From: Plakobranchus ocellatus
Taxonomy: Eukaryota; Mollusca; Gastropoda; Plakobranchidae
Reading direction: 5' to 3'
Assembly: GCA_019648995.1 (NCBI GenBank)
Contig: BLXT01008612.1
Coordinates: forward strand, 210,031 to 231,333
DNA length: 21,303 bases
The position numbers were made by a program, and so were the translations under genes. A model generated the notes under the pieces. It was not told where the DNA came from and did no database searches. It was given only the letters and a program-made list of their open reading frames with translations. The stretch's first letter is position 1. Each line of letters starts with the position of its first letter. Shown here in pieces: positions 1 through 11,300 of this stretch.

Positions 1-380
1 TTGTTTTGTATTATTGCTTTTTAAGTTAAAATTATTTTGAAGAGTGGAAAGGAGGGGGAGTGTTATCAATGTTCAAAATTAGATTCCTTTGACAGATCTA
101 ACTTTATATAGATTAATAAGATCTTGAAAATCATTTTACATTTTTTGTTGAAAACATAAAAAAGCTGTTGCTACAATCAAACTTCTCTCCAAAAGTACTT
201 TTATTTTGTAAGGACACTTGTAATGAACAGATTCTTCATACAGGCTTCTTTCGCCTCTTATAGTTCTTCGATATTTTTTTGTTCTCTCTATTTAGAAATT
301 AGTCTCCCATCAATCATTTTACAGTTATTGTTCAATCATTTTATTTTTATTTGGGAAACATGAATGCTGTCGCCTATCAG
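1..380 (+). other. Intron upstream of the first exon in the window
   Basis: AT-rich, no coding signal recognised; ends at the CTATCAG acceptor. Confidence 0.7.
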
Positions 381-604
381 GTACAAACAGTATAAGAGCC
401 AGCTGGACAACACCCTCTAGACTGAATGGTGTGCTGAAGTCCTATTTCCTCTATGCCTTAGCAGTTTCCACTGGTTCAGCTGTGCCTCCTTCAGTACTCA
501 CTGATACACTACCAGGGCTGCCAGTGTACAACAGCACAGTTCTCATTACATTTACAACAATCGAGGATCTGCTAGCTGGTACCACTTACAACATAACATT
601 AGGG
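381..604 (+). CDS. USH2A: Exon 1 of window: most of FN3 domain 1
   Basis: The acceptor AG is at 379-380 and the exon begins with the last two bases of a codon (preceding intron phase 1). It reads TNSIRASWTTPSRLNG, the W..P...NG signature of FN3 strand C. It ends in LLAGTTYNITLG, where the strand-F tyrosine sits. The donor G|GTGAGA follows phase 0. Two sequons, NST and NIT, are present. A second AG at 389-390 could move the start ten bases downstream, which would change the incoming phase to 2. The 381 start gives a fuller strand B. Confidence 0.78.
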
Positions 605-3600
605 GTGAGAGATTGGATTGAAATGGTATTCAGAGTGCAATATTATGCTAATTTTTGTACTCTCTTGTGATAGCATTTTATATAAGGCGCAATACCTATA
701 CTATTGGCCACTCTGCTATTCTCCATCTCTTGAAATTGCTGGTCTCCTGCAGGGCCATTTAGTTTTATTTTTACAGGATGTGCAAAAGCAAGTGTTGATT
801 ATGCAAAGCATTGTAAGGTATTTTGAAAGAACTGAGAAAAAGAAAAAAAAACTGTTTCATATGATGTATTATATATACATGTATATATAATCACGTGAAA
901 CAACCTTTATGTCTTCTCTATTGATTTCTAGCCCAGGTAGTTTTGCTCCATGCTGCACTCTGTGTGCATAGTTGTAAAGTAGAAAGTTTGCTTTCCATTA
1001 CTGAGGAGATAGATTTTTAGATAGAACACGTGGTGGGATCTTTCTCAATGAGCTTTGATGCCATAATCATAATATATTTCAATGAGCAATTGAGGTTATT
1101 TGTAATTTCTTTAATTCACTTCTAAAATACAGTTTGAATATCATGAGGGATTTTTTTTTCCATATCATAGCCTAAAAAAATTGAGTATATCTTTAATTTC
1201 TGATATGCATCTCAGTTATGTTTGTTAAAAAACAAATGGACTTTCGACTTTTTTTGGCACTGTTTGTTTTGCCTGAGGTGAAGTTTATTAGTGTTTGTTT
1301 TTCCTTGTTGATTAAGTGGGTTGATTTGTAGAAAGCATGGAAAAAGTCTAAAACGTTATAAGAACACTTCTAATGAATTGTATGTCAGAAATAAAATTTT
1401 TAGATAATTCAAATGGACTTCGCTTCTCAGGGTGGATTTATTCCAACATTATTTTTGATACCTTTACGGAAAAAAATTTGTTATTGTTTACAAAACCCTT
1501 GCCTTCTCTATACTCTAAATATTTAACTATGTAGCAAGGAGAAATCATAATAAAATCAATCTATTTTTCAACTTCTATCTCATCAAAAATGTTTTTACTG
1601 CTACACAAGAGATGATGTACAATAAGACCTTTAAACATTGTGCTCAATAATTGTTCTTTCTATCCCACCATATTTCTGTCTTTTTAAATCATGTATTTTT
1701 AATTATTTCTACATGCTGATTGACTCAATTTTGTACCCAGAACAGTTGTTGTGCTCTAGCATTTTTATAAGATCTTTTTTTTTTTATTCTAATAATGTCC
1801 ACTTATGTATGTATCAATTTGTAATAAAACAAAGTGAAACATGTAGAAAACAAAGATCGTAATATTATTTTTACAGATAGATAAGTCAATCAACTTAATT
1901 TTTTTTCTTTTGATCAAACTGCAAGTTGCCATTTCTCAACACATAATTTTGCTGCTCGCTATAGTTTTCCATTTTCAGCACTCTCAAATCGAAAGTTTGC
2001 AAAAAAATGTCCAGATTTTTTTAATGTGTAAATGTGGTATACATATTATTTGGATTAATTTCAATCATTTTATGAAAGCTTTGAAAACTGGCACATTAAA
2101 GATCAAAGCTTTTTATGTTAAAAAAAAATTGTTGGCAGATTTACATCATTTAACAATAATGTTTCAACTCAATTGAGAACATATATAATATAAGCAGAAG
2201 CTTAAGTTCACACTTTTTTGTGTCTTTTAAAAAAAAATGTTATGTAAATGTTTTCGTCTTTAACAATAGCTGCATTTCTATAAAGCTAAATGTTTACTTT
2301 TTCTTTATGTGTAGACTTCATTTGTTGTATATTTTTATGGGTTTGTTTGTTTTTTTTCCACCAGGCTTGCACAGGAGGTGGGTGCACTTTGAGCACTCCT
2401 GCAGTTGCTACAACAGAGGAGAGTGCACCACAAGGTGTCCAAGAACCAATCATAAACTCACCAAGCTTCAGTAGTCTTGAAATTAAATGGGAACCACCTC
2501 TATTTCCAAATGGTTGGTCACACTTCTCTCTAATATCTACATCAAATCACATACAAATATGCCAATTTTTAAATACTTTCTGTTGTTGTTTTAGCATGCC
2601 TGAAATCAGTTTTAATTTATTTGCATCTCCACTTATTATAATTACTTCCAGAAATGATATCAAAGAATAGAATATGAGACTGATGTTCCCTTTTTGGAAA
2701 TGAGTGAATAAAATTGATAGATTGGAGACTGAAGAGAGAAGAGATCATTATACTTGCAGTTTAGGAGACTGATTTTTTTCTCTATTAATTTATATTTCAT
2801 ATGTATTGCAAGTGTTGTGTAGCATAATATATACCAGAAACATCTCCAAAACAGTTTGGCTCTATGCCTGATAAGAGGACAAAAGATGCAATATTCACTT
2901 GGTCGATGCTTGTGGAGAGGTGTATAGAAATGCAAAAAATTTCCACCTCTGTTTCACTGATTATTCTAAGGCCTTTGACAAAGTAAAATATGTAGAGCTG
3001 TTTCATATGCTAGAAAAATTAGACATCAGTGAGAAAAATCTGAGAGTAATAATTAGAAATTTATACTGGGATCAAATTGCATCTGTAAAAATTGAAGGAG
3101 AACATAATGATTTCAAATCCATCAAAAGACGTGTGGGGCAGGGATGTGTTGTGTCTTCTGATCTTTTTAACCTAAGGAGTGAAATAATCTTAAGAAATCT
3201 TGAAGATGTTGCAGGCTTAAACATAAATGAAGAGAATCTTAATAATCTCAGGTATGCAGATGATACAGCTTTAATAGCAGAATCTGACGACAAATTTCAA
3301 AACTTCTAGATATTGTAGTTCTAGAGAGTGAGAGAATGAGCCTGTCTTCGAATGTAAAGAAAACAGAATGTATGGTCATCTCAAAGAAATCCTCTAGCCC
3401 CAAGTGCAATCTCGTTAGCAAAGGCGAAGAAATCAAACAAATTACAAAATTTAAATATCTAGATTACCTCAGATAAAATCAGATAGTAGGGGCACAAGTG
3501 AAAAAAGTAAAAGAATAGCTATTGCCAAACATACATTCCAAAAAATGAAACCAAGACTGGCAAACAGAAACATAGATATGAAAACCAAAATAAGGGTAAT

Positions 3601-6458
3601 ACAAACATATGCATGGTCAGTATTTTTGTATGGTTGTTAGTGTTGGGCAATAAAAAAGGAAACAGAGAAAAAACTAGAAGCAGTAGAGATGTGGTTATCA
3701 GAAGAAGAGTAAAGATATGAACCAAAAAAAAATCCAATGAATTGGTCCTGAAAGAAATTAATCTTGGGCGATCACTAATTAAAACCATAAGACAGGGACA
3801 ACTACAGTTTTTAGGCCGTATTTGCCATTACAAGGATTTAGAACACCTTGCAATCACTGGATAGATAGGAGCCAAATGCAGTAGAGGTAGAGAGAGAATA
3901 ACTTTTATTGAACGTCGTAGTGGGCGATAGGCAAGGGTAATAGCAACAACTTTATGAGGTTAACTGAGAATAGGTTTGAGTGGAGGAACATAATCATTAA
4001 TGTCTGTTCCAGACAAGGTACCTAAACAAGAAGATTGTGTAGTGTTGCCCAGACATTATATTATTAACTTTGTTTGTTAATGTACTGATGACTATTTCAT
4101 ATAGGCGACCTTATGTATGTTCAAATAAGAACAAAGTTTCAAATTAATTTTACCCTGAAGAGACTGTATCCTATAACAAATTTAGAAGCTGCGACACCAT
4201 ATTATTGATGGCCAGCATAGGAAATTATGAGTATTAGCCTCTGTTGGTGTTGTCATTGTATTTGTGCTGACGAAAGCTTATTCTTTTTAGCCTCTTCTTC
4301 TAGTGAGGCTATCGAGTGATTGTCACTATTTTTTATTTTTGTACCTCTCTTTTTAACTCTTAACAGGACAGATTACCAGCTATGTTTTACTCCAAAATGG
4401 TGCAGAAGTTTACAATGGGCTTGAGCGCCAATACAGTGTAGATGGTCTTTTACCTTACAGCAGACATACCTTCCGAGTGCGTGCATGTACAGTCCAGGGA
4501 TGTGCAACCAGCGAGGAGGTAGGAAAAGTCCCAGCATAATTTTGTTACAAAGATTGTCCCTTGTCATTAAGTAGTTAAGTTTGAAGCTATGTTAATAGTC
4601 TAAATCTGCAAAAGCAAAGGATAAAACGCTATAGGTCATCATAAAAAATAGACATAGTTGAGGTTAAGTCACATCTAAAATTATCTTTTTTTTTACAAGA
4701 CAGAAATTGGGAAAAACTCATTCTTATTTGTTCAGTTTTTGAGATTTTGAAATAAAGGTAAACTTCTTAGCAGTATTGTGTTTTTTCCTTATTTCGAAAA
4801 TTATATTATTGTTTTAAGTAATACTCAAACAAATCTTGTTGTAAAATATTCCATTAAACATTTTTAAAGGTTTTATTTTATTAAGAGCTAAAGTTTGCGG
4901 GCCTATATATGCCCTAACTAGGCTAAAAAAATTAGGTCTGTAGTACTGTTAAGTTTTGATGACTAAGATAAAAATTTCATATCTTGGGTATGGTTCAGTC
5001 TTGATAACTAAGCTAGGGATTCCAGGCTTTACGTATGTTCAGTCTTGATACGTAAGAGAAAAATATAGGCCTATATACATATATATATAAGCACTGATAT
5101 GAATATACATAACTTGGTAATTAAATCATGAACATGCTTGAAAAAAAAAAAAGATGTCCAGAGAAGTATGTTACATTACATTAAGAAAATTTTAACAAAA
5201 TTTAATTTGGTTCGTTTTTTTACAGAGCTTAATTTAATTACTTTCAATTACTTATGCTAGGTGGAAGCTCGCACTCTGGAAATGCCGCCTGTTGGAAATA
5301 TTGTATTATCAGCTAATGTTGAAGATGCCCGAACTATAAATGTGACCTGGACAACTCCAGAGAATTTAAATGGGTTCATGACTTATTATGTACTGGCTAC
5401 GGGTCTTTATTATGTTAGCCCTGGTAAGAAATCTGTTTTCTTTAAAATATTTATTATTTTAAAGTATAGTTTTATTGTGTGCCAAGATGTCCTTTTTAGC
5501 CTGTTTGGCAATAAAGTAACGCAATCTGGGTTTTTAAAATAGTTTTTAAACCTATATGTCTCTTTTGAATCTTTATGCAAAGTAAAATCAGGTATGAAGC
5601 ATAAAAGTCTATTTACTTTAACATAATTACTATTTCTTTTAATACCATTGGACAATATATGTGTCCTGTAAATAACCTCTAAACCTCAATGCTTATCATT
5701 AAAATCTTAGTTTATCTTCAAATTTATTTGCAAGATTATTTTCATGGACACTTAGATAAAAATTTTACTGAAATTTGCTTTGTTTTTCTGTGGATAAAAA
5801 AAATTTTTATTTTCTCCAAACCACATCATTTAGAAACCTGGGACTATTCAACAGTGAATGAACAGCGTGTACTGTTGAATGAAACAATTGGATTTACAAC
5901 TTATCAACTGACCCCTTTAGTGCCCATGTCTCAATATATTATCCAAGTCAATGGATCTAACTCAATGGGATTTATTCTTAGCAATATTGTTGAGCTAGAT
6001 ATGCCACCAGGAAGTAAGTATTTATTGTACAAATAATTTTTTTGTCGAACAATATATCAAATTGAAATATAGGATCATCTGGCTTAAAATAAAGTCTTCA
6101 AATTTATCTTATACAAACTTTATTTTAACAATTTTTAAAATAGAGATAGAGATGGTACCAACTGATTTTTCCTTTCCTCCTCAATATCTTCTCCTTTGTA
6201 TTCAACTCTTGCTCAATGTTAAACTCTTTCCGACGTATGCCAATATATCGGTGCTAATTTTCACTGGCAAATCACTTTAATAAACAAAGTCTTAAGGGAA
6301 AGTGAATGATTTGCATATTGTTAGATTTATATTTTCACTTTTGTTTTTTCTCACACACACACACATACACGCACGCACGCACGCGCGCACACACACACAC
6401 ATACATACATACATACATACATACATACATACATACATACATACATACATACATACAT

Positions 6459-6519
<61 letters not shown>

Positions 6520-8051
6520 TATTATAAAAGCTAAATCTAAATCTATAAATTCCCAGCTCCTGATGGTATGGCACCTCCAGAATTGATTTCTGAGACACCC
6601 AGATCCATCAGAGCTACATGGCGTCCTGTTGGTAGAGTCAATGCCCCAGAGGACCCAGCGTACACACTGCAGTTCAAAAACTCTGAGTCTGCACAAATAG
6701 AAAAGTAGGGTTTGTAAATTATCTCGTTCAAGTGTAATGAGTAAATCAAAAACGAATCTTTGCAACTTTTTAATCTACAAGGGATGAAAAGACTTTGAGG
6801 AGAAAATATCAAAAAAGTACCTTGCTGTAATGGTGAATAGTATAAAGTAGCTCTTCAAAGCAATCTAAATGTCAAAAACTAATTTGATTTTTTATTTCTT
6901 TTTCTCTTCACTTAAATCATTAAAATGTCAACAATTGATATATTTGTTAATTTAACTTTTTGCAGTGAATTTGGACCGACTGTGACCCTAAGCTATGTTA
7001 AGATGAACCTTCTCCCCTACACAAATTACTTCTTTCGAGTTGAAGTCAGCAACAGTCTGGGATATACTCTGTCTGACTGGGCATCATTAATTACAGCTCA
7101 AGATAGTAAGTTTGTTGCTTGATGATTCAGTGCCATATGGATAATTGTAAAACTAACTTGGACTTGAATTGCCATTTAGTTTCCACAGCGTGGAGATACC
7201 TACTAAATCTTGAATTAAATCTCAATGTATTTTTACTTGAAAATAAATTAATTATGTAGAAACTTGTCCAAATCATATGTTTGTAATGAAGCAGCATTCC
7301 AATCTTTTTTTCAGCTTCTGAAATGAATACATTTAGTTAATCTCTCATAATTCTTTCCATCCCCGGGTGTAAGACTAGACACAAATTTCAAATTCATTTT
7401 TGTAAAGAATCCTCATAATCTTGACAAAAAACTTTACACATATTTAGGGATTTAAAGTTGGAATGTAAAAAGAAAAGTAGAAACATTACTAAGTTACCTT
7501 ACGTCTGGATAATTTGAAAAAAAATGAAGACATGAAATGTATGCAATCTTTTCAGAGTTTGTAAGATAACTTTTTTGGGAGAAAATGTTCTTTCCATTGA
7601 TGTAAACTGATATTTGGTCATCAGAAACAGAATTACTTGAACTTTCAGTGCTTTTTTTAATACAATCATTATTTTCTCTTTCAGAGCCTGGTTCTATGGG
7701 TCTTCCACTAGTTGTAGGCGTGAAGGCACGTTATGTTGACTTGTCATGGTCTGCACCACTTTCTCCAAATGGAATTGTGACAAATTATAATGTTTATGCC
7801 AATTCAGAGATGAAAATGCAGGTGATCACAAAAAAAATGTAACAATTCTTATTTCTAGCTTATGATTCGATGTCATGTTTCATCTTAGTGCAGCTTTTTT
7901 TCTCTAGATTTTTGTGAACTAGTAACATCTTTTTTTTTTATTAAATATTGATGAAAATTATCATGGGATTGAAATTTAAAATAATAATGATGATCATGTT
8001 AATGATAATTCTTATTCTTATTCTTATTCATATTATTCTTATTCCTATTCA

Positions 8052-8130
<79 letters not shown>

Positions 8131-8187
8131 GTTGTTATTATTATTATTATTGTTACTATTATTATCATTATTATTATTTTTTATTTT

Positions 8188-8240
<53 letters not shown>

Positions 8241-8258
8241 ATAGTAGTAGTAGTAGTG

Positions 8259-8348
<90 letters not shown>

Positions 8349-11300
8349 ATGATAATAATGAGGATCATTGATGATACTCAATAGTGATGATAACGAGGAT
8401 GATGATGATGATTCTAGGGAGAGGTTGTGAGGCTCAAGTTCGACTGTCGCACAGGAAAAATAAAATAATAAGTTTTAAAGATAAAGACTAAAATTGATTA
8501 CTGGTCCTTTTTTTAATATAGAGGAAAATGTCCCCTTAGAGAAGGAGTTTATAAGATTTTGATGTTGTTCCAGCTTCCTTTAGTAAATTTTTCCAATACA
8601 CTGTGACATTACAATTTTTAATAATTTCCCTTCAGGCTGCAGTTTCTTCTGCCAATATGGTCTAAACAGTATAATAATTATACATGCTATAAAAATATAT
8701 AGAGAGAGGAAAAGGATATATATGATGATGCATATATATATATGTTGCACAGGTTGCAATTTCTGCTTTCTAAAAGTTGCACGCACAATTTTATAAATTT
8801 GAAATATTCAGCTTAGATATTCCACGCTTGTATATGTTGTCACAAAATGCAATATCACAAAAATTAGTATATTGATCCGATATGTGGATGGGCAATTATA
8901 GCTTTTATTGATTCACAGTATCCAACTCAAATATTCCACAATTTTATATGGTGTGATAAAATGCAGCATCACATAATAGAGTAGATCGATTCTAAATATG
9001 GATGGGCAATGATGGTTTAAAGACAAAATCAATTTATTAGTGGTTTTGCAGCAACAGCATGTGTTTTACGTTTTACCCTAATTGGCACTCTCTCCTTCTT
9101 GCAGTCCTATGTGCAGTTGGGGGCTAGTTAACTGCCAACTTTGTGAGAAAAATCTAGACTTAGTTAAAGTCTCATAGGGGAGGTAAAGTTTGGTGAGTGT
9201 AGGCACAATGCAACAGACTAAAGTTTTGTTCACAACAACTGTGCCTGTGTATACTCTTGAATTGCTTGTTATGGTAGCATTCAATCACAAGATGTTTACT
9301 TGGGAATCAGAAAATTCTATTATGTCATAGACAATTATTTGTTACATAGGAAGGATAAAGAGCAACACATGCGCAAGTCAATATATCAGCGACACTAAAT
9401 ATAATGACATATATTCTCTTCTTTGAAAATAAATATTCTTCTTCAGGTACCTTGTCTGGAACAGATATTGGCAATCATGTTCCCCCACTCAAACCTATTC
9501 TCAGTTGACTTAATAAAGTTGTGATTGCTACCCTTGCCTATTGCCCATGACTTAAGACTCTCAATAAAAGTTATTCTCTGTCTACCTCTACCGCCTTTGC
9601 CTTCTGACCTTCTGTTTAATATTTTCGTTTTTTTTTCCATTTACTTGTCTGTCTTCTGATTTGATGCAACCAGGGCTACTGCATTTGATTTTCTTACCAC
9701 TCATTCCTTTATTTTAGCATGTATGAATTTGCTGTCTATATTTAGCTTTTGCTCTATTTCCTACATTGTTGATTAATCCATTCTTCTTTCGCTGCATTGC
9801 ATTTTATTTTGATTTCTTTATTTAGGTCTTTGTATTTGGCTTCAACCTTTTTTGATTTAGCCTTTGTTATCCATTTGATATGCTCTTTTTTATCTTTTTG
9901 GACACTTTTTTCTCTACGACTTCATTAAGTAGTGAAGTTTTCATTTCTGACCATAATTCCTCTACTTCTGAGATGTATGTTGTTTAGAGTCTCATATTTA
10001 TTAAGCACAGCTGTAGCACTTTTGTCTCTTAGTTTTTCTTCAGATTTGAGTAAGTCCATTTGGAATTTAGAATTAGCCTTTGCCTTTCTTAATTTCTTAA
10101 ATTTTATCTGAAATGTACACATGATTGGAATATGATCTGAATCACAGTCGGCTCCCAGCAGTGATTTCGATGTTTTGAAGCCGTTTCGGAATCGTTTCTG
10201 AATGAGAATATACTCTTCTTTGTTTATACTTTTATCACCGGGGCTCTTCTAAGTCCAATGTCACTAGGATGGTTTTGATACCAAGTATTTGTGGTAGTAA
10301 AGTCATTGATTTGGCACCATTCAAATAGCCTACTTCCATTCTCATTTACAGTCCCTATGCAAGTTGGCCCAACAACATCTTCTACCTTTTTCATCCCCAA
10401 CTTTTGCATTGAAATCTTCGATTATTATTATGATGTTTTGCTATTTTAGATAGCCGTTTGCTTTTTCTATTTCTTCAGAAAACTGTTCTACTTCTACGTA
10501 TTCACTGTCAGATGTTGTGCATACACTGGAATAATTCCTCGGTTTAATGGTTTGGCTACCAATTTAGCTACAACTACTCTGTCTGAAATTGGACCCCCCC
10601 CNNNNNNNNNNNNNNNNNNNNNNNNNNNCCCACACACACACACACACTTTTTGATGTTACCAACCCCTCTTTCATGTTTGTGTCTCCCTGAGTAAATTAG
10701 AGTTTTGCTACCTAGTCTCATGGAACCTGCCCCTGTCCATCTTACCACAGCAAGCGCTAGTTTTATTCTGTCCATTTCTCGAATTACATTTTCTAGCTTT
10801 CCTTTTTGATGCAGTTACGCACTTTCCATGTTGCTATTTTTGATGTTTGTTTGATATTAATTTTGCGAGCAGACGCTGGATGACGACCTGGAGCCATCAG
10901 CTATCCCTGCCGAACGAGGGATTTGGATTGGAATCACAAACCCCCTTTTGACGTTGTTAACCGAGGTTTTAGTGTGGTTTTAAAATATGATGATTTTTCT
11001 TTTTGGGAAGCTACAGCAGTGGTTTCCCCTCGCCTACTGCTGGTTCCTGTACGGGCTCCCCGCTAGCCTTCGTTTTGCAACTAACCCACAAGGGGATCTA
11101 TGGATGGCCGTTATCCTATAAAGGATCTTCCGCCCTTTGCAGGGCTTATTTTTAGTTCTACTTGGTCCCACCACCCTCCTCATCAAAGAAATATATGAGT
11201 TGATTTTGTGGGGATATATATTTTTCCATTTTGTTTTTATATTATTCCCAGGTTCATGGCAATGCAACAACAGCTAGAGTGGACAATCTCATTCCCTATA

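Larger units (their letters stand above)
2513..4366 (+). other. Intron 2, carrying a sense-oriented LINE fragment
   Basis: This 1.85-kb intron has a weak GTTGGT donor and a strong T-rich acceptor (TTTTTAACTCTTAACAG). About two thirds of it is a decayed non-LTR retrotransposon, described separately at about 2840-4036. The flanks at 2513-2839 and 4037-4366 hold nothing I recognise. Confidence 0.75.
9436..11190 (-). mobile_element. Antisense RTE/BovB-like LINE with internal deletion of the RT
   Basis: Read on the minus strand this is the 5' leader, endonuclease, linker and extreme 3' end of the same LINE family as the 2840-4036 copy, with the reverse-transcriptase core absent. The two preserved parts meet near 9605, where MEKKTKILNR (the linker) is followed directly by RSEGKGGRGRQRITFIE (the 3' end). 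The terminal SRQGT, stop at 9443-9445 and a GAAGAA tail mirror the sense copy. The leader at about 10898-11190 is richer in G and C than the intron around it; its outer limit is estimated from this change. A 27-base N gap and CA repeat sit in the endonuclease. Confidence 0.82.
7822..11251 (+). other. Intron 8, longest in the window, repeat-laden
   Basis: This 3.43-kb intron joins the halves of FN3 domain 5. It holds an ATT/TTA then TAG trinucleotide array (about 8010-8349), a 114-base imperfect tandem duplication (about 8817-9020), and an antisense LINE remnant (about 9436-11190) that ends some 60 bases before the acceptor ATTATTCCCAG. The stretch 9021-9435 is unassigned; it has no clear frame. 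Confidence 0.8.

Noticed and set aside
870-889. 20-base perfect palindrome of TA steps around CATG
   Set aside because: Such palindromes are common in TA-rich intron DNA; no partner motif suggests a site.
4373-4567. Minus-strand 64-codon frame
   Set aside because: Mirror of exon 3 coding sequence.
6292-6765. 157-codon minus-strand frame and two plus-strand frames rich in Tyr-Ile, His-Thr
   Set aside because: They read through the CA/CATA/TA microsatellite; the part beyond it is the reverse of USH2A exon 6.
8129-8381. Long poly-Ser, poly-Thr and poly-Tyr open frames on both strands
   Set aside because: They are only translations of the TAG trinucleotide array, with no coding context or splice links.
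8410-8460. B-box-like GTTCGACTGTC after the TAG array, possible tRNA-derived SINE
   Set aside because: No matching A box, no tRNA fold and no tail were found; the match is partial.
9078-9284. 68-codon minus-strand frame
   Set aside because: No recognisable domain and no link to the LINE frame that starts further along; likely chance.
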